This document shows, piece after piece, positions 1-7,864 of a DNA stretch of 55,546 nucleotides. The position numbers were made by a program, and so were the translations under genes. How positions within the stretch are numbered: position 1 is the first letter of the stretch; each line of letters opens with the position of its first letter. The notes under the pieces are model-generated. The model did no database searches and was not told the origin of the DNA. It worked only from the letters and a program-made list of their open reading frames with translations. Source of the DNA: Bacillota bacterium (GTDB taxonomy: Bacteria > Bacillota > Clostridia > Lachnospirales > Lachnospiraceae); the NCBI GenBank assembly GCA_023416695.1, contig JAEZGY010000022.1:1-55546 (forward strand). Direction: 5' to 3'.

Positions 1-72
1 ATCGCTAGATGGTTGATTCTATAGAGTTTGAAGATTTTAGCCAATAATTAAATTAATAATGTATCGAATAAA

Positions 73-112
73 AATAATCGTACCTTTTGGCGAGGGGGCG
101 GTTATTTTTTTT
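73..112 (+). terminator. possible rho-independent terminator
   Basis: Arms AATAATCG (73-80) and CGGTTATT (99-106) pair with one G-U, followed by a run of T to 112. It would end a transcript entering from the left of the window. The loop is long (18 bases), so this is only a moderate call. Confidence 0.4.
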
Positions 113-187
113 CTTTCTAATATAGCATGATATATGTCACAATAATAATATCAATTAATCAGTAAAAGCTATAATTTATGAGTTAAG

Positions 188-310
188 AAAAGTATCACGG
201 TGATACTTTTGAAGATTCATTTTTCCACGGCATTAATAGATAAAAGTATCACGGTGATACTTTTGAAGGTTCATTCTTCCACGACATTAATAGATAAAAG
301 TATCATGGTG
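188..310. repeat. 54-bp tandem palindromic repeat, 2 full copies plus a broken third
   Basis: Two almost identical 54-bp units (188-241 and 242-295) and a truncated third (from 296, identity lost after about 15 bases) lie head to tail. Each unit opens with a perfect 23-bp inverted repeat with arms AAAAGTATCAC and GTGATACTTTT around a single G, followed by a 31-bp spacer that differs at only three positions between copies. No gene covers them. They could be protein-binding sites, hairpin-forming RNA repeats, or a small mobile repeat; the sequence does not decide which. Confidence 0.85.
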
Positions 311-512
311 GAATATAAGGTAAATAGTATAATCAATCTATTATAGACCTTATAATTACTGGGGTTGTGTTTGATTATATATAATCAAACTTTATAATCA
401 AACTAAAAGAACTGACATACGGAGACTGTAATTAATTTTGTGTAAACTTCATAAGTGATATATATCCTCTTGGATTGATGTTAAAATAATATTAATCTAG
501 GAGGATATTTTT

Positions 513-1130
513 ATGGCAAGACAAAGAAAACTTTCACCCGAACGCAAGGCGTTCATTAACAGTCTAATTGAGTATTATCATCCGGAGGATGCTACGGATG
601 TACAAGAAATACTGAAAGACTTGCTTGGAGACACTCTACAGGGAATGATTGAAACAGAAATGGATGAGAAACTGGGGTATTCGAAGTATGATTACAAGAG
701 CAAAGAAACAGATGATTCCCGAAATAGTTATAGTAAAAAAATGTAACCTCATCTTTGGGAGATATCAATCTTGATATTCCACTTGATAGGAAAGGCGAAT
801 TTGAGCCTCAAACAGTGAAAAAGAATCAAACAGATGTCTCTAACATTGAGGATTAGGTCCTCTGCATGTATGCCAAAGGCATGACTACAAGAGATATTTC
901 TGCCCATTTTCAATCCGTTTATGGTGCAGATGCCTCGGCGGAAATGATATCTCATATGACATATCGTATTTTATCAATGGCTATAGAATGGCAAAACAGC
1001 CCCTTTGAAAAGAAATATGCTATCGTTTTCATGGATGAAGTACACTTTCATGTGCGTCAAGACAACCAAACGGTTAAAAAGCAGTTTACATAGCGATTGG
1101 TATACGAACAACCTCGTTAAAAAGGTATTT
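513..1130 (+). pseudogene. IS256-family transposase remnant
   Basis: The first 75 or so residues (starting MARQRKLSPERKAFINSLIE) are the N-terminal part of an IS256-family (mutator-type) transposase and still have a good AGGAGG ribosome site near 500. The frame then shifts around 735-745, continues at 746-858 with typical residues, meets an in-frame TAG at about 856 where the family has a Gln codon (IED-stop-VLCMYAKG), continues through YAKGMTTRDISAHFQSVYGA and FMDEVHFHVRQDNQTVKK, and shifts again near 1080. Homology fades by about 1130. The catalytic C-terminal half is missing, so this is a dead, truncated copy (intact members are about 400 residues). No terminal inverted repeats were recognised. 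Confidence 0.87.
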
Positions 1131-1241
1131 ATCCACCAAACGTAGATAACATTGGTAGACATTATTGTTTAATCAAGTTACTATATTATAAACGGAAAAC
1201 AACCGTTGCTTATTATTTTTTGAAACTAGGGGGCAGAAAAC

Positions 1242-2858
1242 ATGGCGTGGTATGATGAGGCAATATTTTATCACATTTATCCATTGGGGCTTACAGGAGC
1301 ACCGAAACAGAATTCTTATGGAGAGCCGGTACATCGGTTACATACATTACTTCCATGGATTTCGCATATTAAAGAAATCGGATGTAATGCAATTTATATT
1401 GGACCCCTTTTCGAATCGGTAGGGCATGGCTATGAAACGACAGATTATAAAAAATTAGACAGCAGACTTGGAACCAATGAGGATTTGATTAATTTTATAG
1501 CAGAGTGTCATAAACAGGGGATTAGAGTAATTTTAGATGGAGTGTTTAATCACACAGGTCGTGATTTCTTTGCATTTCAGGATATTAAACACAATAGAGA
1601 AAATTCACAGTACAAAGACTGGTACTGCAATGTAAACTTTTTTGGAAACAACTCATTTAATGACGGATTTTCCTACGAAAATTGGGGTGGGTATGACCTT
1701 ATGGCAAAATTGAACCAACACAATCCGGCAGTGAAGGATTATATCTGTGATGTAATTCGCTTTTGGGTAAGAGAATTTGATATTGACGGTATTCGACTGG
1801 ATGCAGCGGACGTTATGGATTTTGAGTACATGAAAGCACTTCGTCATGTGGCAAATGAAGTCAAACCAGAGTTTTGGCTCATGGGTGAAGTAATTCATGG
1901 AAACTATTCACGCTGGGCAAACGAAGGAACACTTCATTCGGTTACAAACTATATGCTTCATAAAGCATTATATTCCGCTCATAACGATCACAACTACTTT
2001 GAAGTAGCTCATACCATCCAATACGTCAGCGACATGGTTGGGAGCAATTTGAATCTTTACACTTTCGTGGACAATCATGATGTAGAACGTATCTATACAA
2101 AACTTAAAAATAAAGCACATTTTTTACCGGTACATGTGATGCTTTATACATTACCAGGGATACCATCTCTTTACTATGGCTCTGAGTTTGGGATTGAAGG
2201 GCGTAAGGAACGTTTCTCGGATGATTCCTTAAGACCAGCATTGAATTATGAAGATTATAAGAATTCGGTGGAAACAAATCCTTATACAAAACTTATTGCT
2301 GCTTTGGGTAAAATTCGCCAGAATACACCCATGCTTATGTTTGGGGATTATAAAGAATTGGAGTTGCAGACCACACATTATGCATATGCAAGAATTCTAG
2401 ATGGAAAATATGTGATTACATCAGTGAATAATGGAGAGAATGATGTTTCCATGAATCTGGAAGCGGGATGTTCCACAGAATATGTTGGCGCATTAACAGG
2501 AGAGAGAGTAGCTGTAAAGGGTGGTCGCATTCAGGTGAGAGTACCTGCTAACTTTGGCGAAATCTGGATTCCTTCAGAACTCTGTAGCGAAAGCTTTGCA
2601 CCGATTAAAACTTTGGTAATTGAGAAAGCAGCAGAATCAGAGAAAGTAGAGTCAGTAAAAGTAAAGGAAGATAAGAAGCCTGAAAAAGTAGCCGTAGACT
2701 GGAATAAGTCCTATGAAGACATGTCTGTAGAAGAACTTCAGGAAACGATTCTTGAAAAAATGAGAAGAAACGGTCCGGTATCAGACTATATGATAGGAAC
2801 TGTTAGAGAAAATACACACCATGATTCGTTAATAGCTTGGGTTAGAAGTTTTGGGTAA
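1242..2858 (+). CDS. GH13 alpha-amylase-family glycoside hydrolase
   Basis: A 538-residue enzyme of the alpha-amylase family, expected to hydrolyse or rearrange alpha-glucans or maltodextrins inside the cell: there is no signal peptide (it begins MAWYDEAIFYHIYPLG). The four GH13 motifs are visible: DGVFNH (99-104), DGIRLDAAD with the nucleophile Asp at about 187, GEV with the acid/base Glu at about 216, and FVDNHD with Asp at about 280. The barrel runs to about residue 390, followed by a beta-sandwich domain. The last 70 residues are unusual: a Lys/Glu-rich linker and a short helical tail (SYEDMSVEELQETILEKMRR) not typical of the family. An AGGGGG ribosome site precedes the ATG. It stands alone, with an IS remnant upstream and a gene remnant downstream. 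Substrate preference within GH13 cannot be told. Confidence 0.9.
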   Translation: MAWYDEAIFYHIYPLGLTGAPKQNSYGEPVHRLHTLLPWISHIKEIGCNAIYIGPLFESVGHGYETTDYKKLDSRLGTNEDLINFIAECHKQGIRVILDGVFNHTGRDFFAFQDIKHNRENSQYKDWYCNVNFFGNNSFNDGFSYENWGGYDLMAKLNQHNPAVKDYICDVIRFWVREFDIDGIRLDAADVMDFEYMKALRHVANEVKPEFWLMGEVIHGNYSRWANEGTLHSVTNYMLHKALYSAHNDHNYFEVAHTIQYVSDMVGSNLNLYTFVDNHDVERIYTKLKNKAHFLPVHVMLYTLPGIPSLYYGSEFGIEGRKERFSDDSLRPALNYEDYKNSVETNPYTKLIAALGKIRQNTPMLMFGDYKELELQTTHYAYARILDGKYVITSVNNGENDVSMNLEAGCSTEYVGALTGERVAVKGGRIQVRVPANFGEIWIPSELCSESFAPIKTLVIEKAAESEKVESVKVKEDKKPEKVAVDWNKSYEDMSVEELQETILEKMRRNGPVSDYMIGTVRENTHHDSLIAWVRSFG

Positions 2859-2899
2859 ATAGTAAGAGAATACATTCAACTCTGGGGGATATGGGGATG

Positions 2900-3098
2900 C
2901 GGAACTAATGTTTAACTCTTTATCACTATTATTTTTAAATGAGAAATTAGCAAGCAGAAATACGTTCCCGTCTGTAGGTTTCGTAAACTCATTTCCCTTG
3001 GATTCGGTTACACCATTCAAAGTCACAGTAACATCTTTATATTCAGCAGATTCTTCAACAGTAAATCTACTTTTTTCTTCTGGAGTACTTGTAGTTGT
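2900..3098 (-). pseudogene. DUF4352-type protein remnant
   Basis: On the minus strand an open stretch reads TPEEKSRFTVEESAEYKD, VTLNGVTESKGNEFTKP and GNVFLLANFSFKNNSDKELN, which resembles the N-terminal half of a DUF4352 immunoglobulin-like domain (secreted or lipoprotein partners in Firmicutes). There is an in-frame stop just upstream (plus positions 3099-3101), no signal peptide or start, and homology stops near 2905 where the frame runs into the 3-prime end of the GH13 gene. It is therefore a fragment. The Thr-rich piece before the domain (TTTSTPEE) looks like the usual linker after a lipoprotein signal, consistent with loss of the 5-prime end. Confidence 0.6.
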
Positions 3099-3215
3099 CT
3101 ATATTGTTGAAAAACCAAAAATCTGTTACAATAAAGCTACCTGTTTTGATATTGATTCGACAGTTGTTTTGCACAAATTGCGGAACCTATAAAAAATAAA
3201 GATAAGGACAGAAGT

Positions 3216-3725
3216 ATGGATAAGAATAAAAGAGATTATTATTTCAATATGTTTTTAAATTTAATCAGGGCAACCTATTTAAACGTTGAAAAAGAGTGGC
3301 AGTTAGTGGCAGGTGAAGTGGACCTAGGATATGCGCAACAGCATGCTCTATGGATTTTACATGTACAAGATGGACTTACCCTTGAAGAACTTGGAAACAT
3401 AGCCATATGGAATAAATCCACTACCTCATCTTTGATATCTAAATTAGAAAAAAAGGGTTTTATTGAGAAAAGAGCTAACCAAGATGGCACAAGAGCCTTT
3501 AAAATATATATAACGCAAAAAGGAAGAGAAATATTAGAAAATAGTATTAGTACAAACCGAAGTGAACTATTTTTTGAAATGTTCCATGAGTATACCGAAG
3601 AGGAATTAATTGATTTCTTAGAAAAGCTTAGAAAGGTTTGCGATTTAGTGGGTAAGACGGGACATGAGGATTTTAATCGCTATTTAGAAGTTTATTCTAA
3701 GAATTTATTAAGTATAATAAAGTAG
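3216..3725 (+). CDS. MarR-family transcriptional regulator
   Basis: A 169-residue winged-helix regulator of the MarR family. The helix-turn-helix and wing are visible at about residues 55-100: LTLEELGNIAIWNKSTTSSL followed by ISKLEKKGFIEKRANQDGTRAFKIYITQKG, the classic MarR recognition helix and beta-wing. The flanking helices would form the dimer interface. MarR proteins usually repress a neighbouring gene and are released by a small ligand. The next gene, an OYE-type flavoenzyme 180 bp downstream, has two operator-like sites between its promoter and start, so it is the probable target. Ribosome site is weak (AAGGA). Confidence 0.9.
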   Translation: MDKNKRDYYFNMFLNLIRATYLNVEKEWQLVAGEVDLGYAQQHALWILHVQDGLTLEELGNIAIWNKSTTSSLISKLEKKGFIEKRANQDGTRAFKIYITQKGREILENSISTNRSELFFEMFHEYTEEELIDFLEKLRKVCDLVGKTGHEDFNRYLEVYSKNLLSIIK

Positions 3726-3772
3726 AAAAATAGTGCTTAGTAAAATAAATGAATAAATTATAACAATTAGGA

Positions 3773-3801
3773 TTGACAAAAAATTAACATGGTGCTAATA
3801 T
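3773..3801 (+). promoter_or_regulatory. sigma-A promoter of the flavoenzyme gene
   Basis: A perfect -35 TTGACA (3773-3778), a 17-bp spacer and -10 TAATAT (3796-3801). The predicted start of transcription is near 3808, about 100 bp before the ATG at 3907. Confidence 0.75.
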
Positions 3802-3811
3802 AAAAACATAA

Positions 3812-3887
3812 ATTCGTTAGCGAATATATTGAGCTTATAGATACAGTGATAGTCAGACAGAATAGCCTTAACATTTTCGCTAGCAAA
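3812..3887. promoter_or_regulatory. paired MarR-type operator candidates
   Basis: Two related sites lie downstream of the promoter: ATTCGTTAGCGAAT at 3812-3825 (arms ATTCG/CGAAT) and TTCGCTAGCAAA at 3876-3887. They share TTCGyTAGCrAA. The first covers the start of transcription and the second sits just ahead of the ribosome site. With a MarR gene next door, repression by that protein is the natural reading; this is inferred, not shown. Confidence 0.6.
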
Positions 3888-3906
3888 TATAAGGAAGGAG
3901 ACTAGT

Positions 3907-5811
3907 ATGGATAAGTTATTTACACCAATTAAAATTGGAAATGTAGAAATTAAGAACCGCTTTATGTTAGCACCTATGGAAAATGGCCTAGCTCATATGG
4001 GAGGAGAAGTAAGTGACAGGTTGATTAACTTCTTCGTAGACAGAGTAAAAAAAGGGGTGGGCATTGTTATCACTGGATCCATCTCTGTTTCACCAGAAGG
4101 AAGCGGACTACCAACTCAGTTAGCTATTTATGATGATAAATTTGTAGATGGTTTAACAAAATTGTGTGATTCCATCCATAATGCAGGTGGGAAAATAGGA
4201 GCACAGCTTTACCATGCAGGTAGACAGGCTAGTGAAGCCGTTACGGGTATTCAACCAATTGCACCTACTGCGATGCCTTGTGCTATTATGAGCAATAATC
4301 CAAGAGAAATGACATTAGAAGATATTGAAGAGATTAATCAAAAATTTGTTGATGGTGCAAAAAGAGCTGTTGAAGCTGGCTTTGATATGATCGAAGTACA
4401 TTTTGCCCATGGTTATTTACTACATAGTTTCTTCTCTCCTCATAGCAATAAACGTACAGATGAATTTGGTGGAAGTTTTGAAAATAGATGTCGGTTCCCT
4501 ATGATGGTATTTAAAAATATTATAAAAGCGGTTGATGGTAAAATCCCTGTTACTATCCGTATTTCCGCTGATGAATATTTAGAAGATGGATTAAAATATG
4601 AAGAAGTAAAAGAAATCTGTAAATTAGTGAAAGAAGAAGGCGGTGCTGCTATTAGTTTAACAGCAGGCAGCTATGATTCTATCGAATACACCATACAACC
4701 TATGTTTGTAAAACAAGGATTTTTAATACCATACGCGGAAGCTTTAAAGACAGAAGTTGATTTACCTATTATTGTTGCAGGACGACTTAACGATGGTAAA
4801 TTAGTGGAACGGATTATTGAAGAAGATAAAGCGGATATGGTTGCTATCGGACGTGGAATTATTGCAGATGAAGACTTTATTATTAAATTAAAAGAAAATC
4901 GTTTAGATGATATTAAATATTGTGTTGCTTGTAATCAAGGCTGTATCGATAAAGTATTACAAGGGCAAGGAATCAATTGTTTGGTAAATGGTCGTTCTTC
5001 TTATGAAGATGAACGCAATATTATCAAAACAGAATGTCCTAAAAAGGTAGTTGTTATCGGTGGTGGTCCAGCAGGACTTGAAGCTGCACGTGTTGCTACT
5101 TTAAGAGGTCATGATGTGGTTGTTGTGGAAAAGGAAGAAAAATTAGGTGGAAAGATGGAAACTCTATCAGCTCCTCCTGAAAAAGATACTTTCTTACTAT
5201 ATAAAACATTTTTACTTGGACAAGCACAAAAGTTAGGAATTAAGACAGAAACAAGAACAGTTACAGGACCTAAAGATATTGAAGATTTACATGCAGACTA
5301 TGTTATTGTAGCAACTGGATCTAGACAAACCAAACCACCCATTAAAGGTATTGATAAAGATCATGTTGTATTTGCAGAAGATATCTTAAATAAAGTAATA
5401 GAACCTAAGGAAAAAGTAGCAGTAATCGGCGGTGGATTAGTAGGAACTGAAACTGCAAAATACTTAGGAGCATTAGGGAAAAAAGTAGATATTATTGAAA
5501 TGATGGATGGCATTGCAAAAGATAGTGGTGTAACATTTGCAGGACATGTGTTTAAGAAATTAGAAGAATATAAAGTTGGTATACACGTAAATGCTAAAGT
5601 AGCTGAGATTACAGATACCCAAATACTCTTTAATGACACTGCATTAGATGTTGACCAGGTAATCGTTGCATCTGGATATGTAGCAAATAATGATTTAGTA
5701 GAAGCTTTGAAAGAAAGCTATGAAAATGTTATTGTAATTGGTGATGCAAATAAACCAAGAAGAATTCTTGATGCAACAAGAGAGGCGTATTTGGCAACAT
5801 ATAATTTATAG
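3907..5811 (+). CDS. Old Yellow Enzyme / FAD-dependent Fe-S oxidoreductase (2-enoate or dienoyl-CoA reductase type)
   Basis: A 634-residue enzyme with the three-part build of 2,4-dienoyl-CoA reductase, 2-enoate reductase and the bile-acid enzymes BaiCD/BaiH. An FMN-binding OYE barrel (about 1-330) ends in an iron-sulfur motif with Cys339, 342, 346 and 358 (C-x2-C-x3-C-x11-C). Then come an FAD-binding motif VVVIGGGPAGLEAA (about 381-394) and an internal NAD(P)H Rossmann motif VAVIGGGLVGTETA. HFAHGYLL near 165-172 is the usual active-site region. Such enzymes reduce activated carbon-carbon double bonds with NAD(P)H in anaerobes. Ribosome site AAGGAAGGAG. It is a monocistronic unit with its own promoter and terminator, probably under the MarR gene upstream. 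The actual substrate cannot be told. Confidence 0.9.
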   Translation: MDKLFTPIKIGNVEIKNRFMLAPMENGLAHMGGEVSDRLINFFVDRVKKGVGIVITGSISVSPEGSGLPTQLAIYDDKFVDGLTKLCDSIHNAGGKIGAQLYHAGRQASEAVTGIQPIAPTAMPCAIMSNNPREMTLEDIEEINQKFVDGAKRAVEAGFDMIEVHFAHGYLLHSFFSPHSNKRTDEFGGSFENRCRFPMMVFKNIIKAVDGKIPVTIRISADEYLEDGLKYEEVKEICKLVKEEGGAAISLTAGSYDSIEYTIQPMFVKQGFLIPYAEALKTEVDLPIIVAGRLNDGKLVERIIEEDKADMVAIGRGIIADEDFIIKLKENRLDDIKYCVACNQGCIDKVLQGQGINCLVNGRSSYEDERNIIKTECPKKVVVIGGGPAGLEAARVATLRGHDVVVVEKEEKLGGKMETLSAPPEKDTFLLYKTFLLGQAQKLGIKTETRTVTGPKDIEDLHADYVIVATGSRQTKPPIKGIDKDHVVFAEDILNKVIEPKEKVAVIGGGLVGTETAKYLGALGKKVDIIEMMDGIAKDSGVTFAGHVFKKLEEYKVGIHVNAKVAEITDTQILFNDTALDVDQVIVASGYVANNDLVEALKESYENVIVIGDANKPRRILDATREAYLATYNL

Positions 5812-5893
5812 TGAGTAAGTAATTGCTTTGAGTTTACTTTTAGTTGTTGCCACTGTTGTAGTTAATAGGACAACACTAAATCAACAAAAATTT

Positions 5894-5919
5894 GATAGCC
5901 CGCAAGGGCTATCTTTTTT
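5894..5919 (+). terminator. rho-independent terminator after the flavoenzyme gene
   Basis: Perfect 8-bp stem GATAGCCC/GGGCTATC with a GCAA tetraloop, followed by six T. Confidence 0.95.
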
Positions 5920-6115
5920 ATTGACCAAAACATGTGAAACAAGAGAGCAAAAAATGGTCTAGTATCGCTACTGGACCAATATCAGAGATTCACATTTAGT
6001 TATAAGATTGAACTGCCGTGTAACGAACCGTATGCACCGTGGTGTGAGAGGTTGTATATTATACATCAATCTACAGGTGGATCTAACCTATAAAGTGGAC
6101 ACTAACAGATACAAC
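5920..6115. other. gene-free spacer
   Basis: Between the terminator at 5919 and the promoter at 6116 I see no open frame, recognisable remnant or strong hairpin. Confidence 0.6.
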
Positions 6116-6144
6116 TTTACATATACTGGATTATATTATACAAT
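6116..6144 (+). promoter_or_regulatory. sigma-A promoter of the small membrane-protein pair
   Basis: -35 TTTACA (6116-6121), 17-bp spacer, -10 TACAAT (6139-6144). Transcription would start near 6151, about 26 bp before the ATG at 6177, with a strong AAAGGAGG site between. Confidence 0.7.
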
Positions 6145-6176
6145 AATGTATATATTATACTAAAGGAGGCTATTGT

Positions 6177-6515
6177 ATGTACCAATCATCTTACAATAAA
6201 AATACCAGTAACATTTATACTGAAATGCGCGAGCAAACTAATTCTTATGAAAATGACATGAGATATTTGCATCAACTAGAGAAAAAATTCCTTATAAATA
6301 AGATTATTGTGGGTTACTGTCTTATACAATTCTTGTTGCCCCTATATCAGTACTTGGTTGGTGGCGGAAATGTAAAGGGTATTAGTTTAAACTATATTAT
6401 TTATTGTATAGTATTTGCAGGTATCGTCACATTTCTGACTAGACGTAATTATAGGAAACTTAAAAATTTTAGAGCTTATATTAGGTCCAGAGAATGTGGG
6501 GAGGATATAGAATGA
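6177..6515 (+). CDS. small membrane protein of unknown function
   Basis: A 112-residue protein I do not recognise. The first 45 residues are hydrophilic and rich in Asn/Tyr/Glu. They are followed by two hydrophobic segments (about 42-60, NKIIVGYCLIQFLLPLYQYL, and about 72-87, IIYCIVFAGIVTF) and a basic C-terminal tail (RRNYRKLKNFRAYIRSRE). It has a good promoter and a strong AAAGGAGG ribosome site, so it is very probably expressed. Its TGA stop overlaps the ATG of the next gene (ATGA), which suggests translational coupling and a joint function with that protein. Confidence 0.7.
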   Translation: MYQSSYNKNTSNIYTEMREQTNSYENDMRYLHQLEKKFLINKIIVGYCLIQFLLPLYQYLVGGGNVKGISLNYIIYCIVFAGIVTFLTRRNYRKLKNFRAYIRSRECGEDIE

Positions 6516-7195
6516 ATCGATTTGATTATTTAAAAATAGTAAATCTAACCGAACCTGATATGGATTCATACCAGAAATATACTAATGCTTATCAAAATAA
6601 GTATTCACAGATTACATATAAGACACAAGAACTTAGCAAAGTGCCTTCATCATTTAAAATTAAAATAGCTTTTATACCATGTATTCTTTTTGTTGTAATT
6701 GGATATATATTGGATTATGCAATCGCAAGGAATAGTTTACAAACCTCTATACTTTTACCCATTTTAAAAGGTTTAACTGTGTTTAATTTAGTTGCAGTAA
6801 TTATATCGTTAATTATTCCTAAAAGGCTATATCCAAAAACAAAATTATATAAAGATAAGGTTAATGAAATAGAAGCCCAATGTGATGATTTAGATAAAAT
6901 ATATCATAAAATTGAGCAAGCACAATTAAATGCCTATAATAAAGTGAGTAACTATATAGGAATAAAGTATTGTTACCCTTATGCTTTACAAAGGATCTCT
7001 GGATATTTAGAAGATGGAAGATGTGATGACATTAAATCTGCACTTAATATTTATGAGGAAGATCTTCATAGAATGCGTATGGAAGACAAGCAAGAGGTAT
7101 TATCTCAAAACATTAATAGTTTAAATGAGCAAGTAAATTCTTGTAGAAATGATATAAGAAGAATGTTCATATATAACATGGCATCTAGGTATTAA
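6512..7195 (+). CDS. membrane protein with coiled-coil tail, unknown function
   Basis: A 227-residue protein when started at the ATG at 6512, which overlaps the previous stop and has GGGGAGG at 6498-6504; the longer frame from 6494 adds only six residues and has no ribosome site. Two membrane segments are visible (about 51-73, KIAFIPCILFVVIGYILDYA, and about 80-105). They are followed by about 115 hydrophilic residues with heptad-like Leu/Ile spacing and many Glu/Lys/Gln, probably coiled coil (VNEIEAQCDDLDKIYHKIEQ). The general plan, a short acidic head, two helices and a charged tail, matches the gene before it. No enzymatic motif. I infer a two-component membrane complex but cannot name a role. 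Confidence 0.7.
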   Translation: MNRFDYLKIVNLTEPDMDSYQKYTNAYQNKYSQITYKTQELSKVPSSFKIKIAFIPCILFVVIGYILDYAIARNSLQTSILLPILKGLTVFNLVAVIISLIIPKRLYPKTKLYKDKVNEIEAQCDDLDKIYHKIEQAQLNAYNKVSNYIGIKYCYPYALQRISGYLEDGRCDDIKSALNIYEEDLHRMRMEDKQEVLSQNINSLNEQVNSCRNDIRRMFIYNMASRY

Positions 7196-7440
7196 TAGGC
7201 TCTGTGTAGAAAGTGTTGGGGTGCGAGGTGCGATTCTGTTGTGAAATTAAGCGTATATACAATTGCTATATTAGGGGTTTCTAATTATACTTCTAGAAAG
7301 GATATTTATCTAGTACATAATAATAAGCAGTAAACTCTATCTCATCTTTACTAGTTTATGACGGAGTAATAAGAATAGCAGAGTTTAGATTAGAGAAATA
7401 TAAATATATAAATGATATGAAAAACCTATTTTATTGAAGA

Positions 7441-7482
7441 GCGAACAAATAATTATAATTACATTATTTGTTCGCCCTTTTT
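7441..7482 (+). terminator. rho-independent terminator
   Basis: Perfect 12-bp stem GCGAACAAATAA (7441-7452) / TTATTTGTTCGC (7464-7475), then CCTTTTT. It closes the small membrane-protein operon and separates it from the polysaccharide cluster. Confidence 0.85.
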
Positions 7483-7699
7483 ATGTTCAAACTTACAACA
7501 AACAATACCTGTGCTATGTGGAGTAGTGGAGAGTGCGCTATGAAAAAAGCGATCTTAGTAAAGGTACTTGGAGAACCCTGTTTTATTATAGGAGCTTCAT
7601 TTCATCATAGTAATATTTCATAGCAATAGCTGATTCACAAGAGTTTCTACTAAGTCTTAAACCTAGTCAATAAGAATACATATAGAATGAGGGATCCTC
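7483..7699. other. gene-free leader of the polysaccharide cluster
   Basis: No convincing gene. A 27-codon frame (7540-7623, MKKAILVKVLGEPCF...) has an ATG and a weak GAGAG site but resembles nothing I know. I saw no classic JUMPstart element. The promoter of the polysaccharide operon is presumably here but no -35/-10 pair stands out. Confidence 0.4.
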
Positions 7700-7864
7700 A
7701 TGGACTCACAACACAACAAGGAAGAAATTGATTGGATGAAAGTAGAGGTTCAGTATATTTTATTGATAATAATCATCTTCACTAGTTATGAGGTAATGAT
7801 ATCGTGGCAAAAATTCAAAGAACACAGAACGCGAGAAACAATATTGTATTTGGCTTTATTCTAA
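7700..7864 (+). CDS. possible small single-pass membrane peptide
   Basis: A 54-codon frame with a GAGGGA site at 7689-7694 and an ATG at 7700. It has a charged N-terminus (MDSQHNKEEIDWMK), one hydrophobic segment (YILLIIIIFTSYEVM) and a basic end. It overlaps the first 61 bases of the flippase gene in another frame. It could be a leader or coupling peptide for flippase translation, or chance. No homologue recognised. Confidence 0.3.
   Translation: MDSQHNKEEIDWMKVEVQYILLIIIIFTSYEVMISWQKFKEHRTRETILYLALF

Noticed and set aside
188..310. The tandem palindromes considered as a CRISPR array.
   Set aside because: The spacers between palindromes are nearly identical and there are only two full units, with no cas genes.
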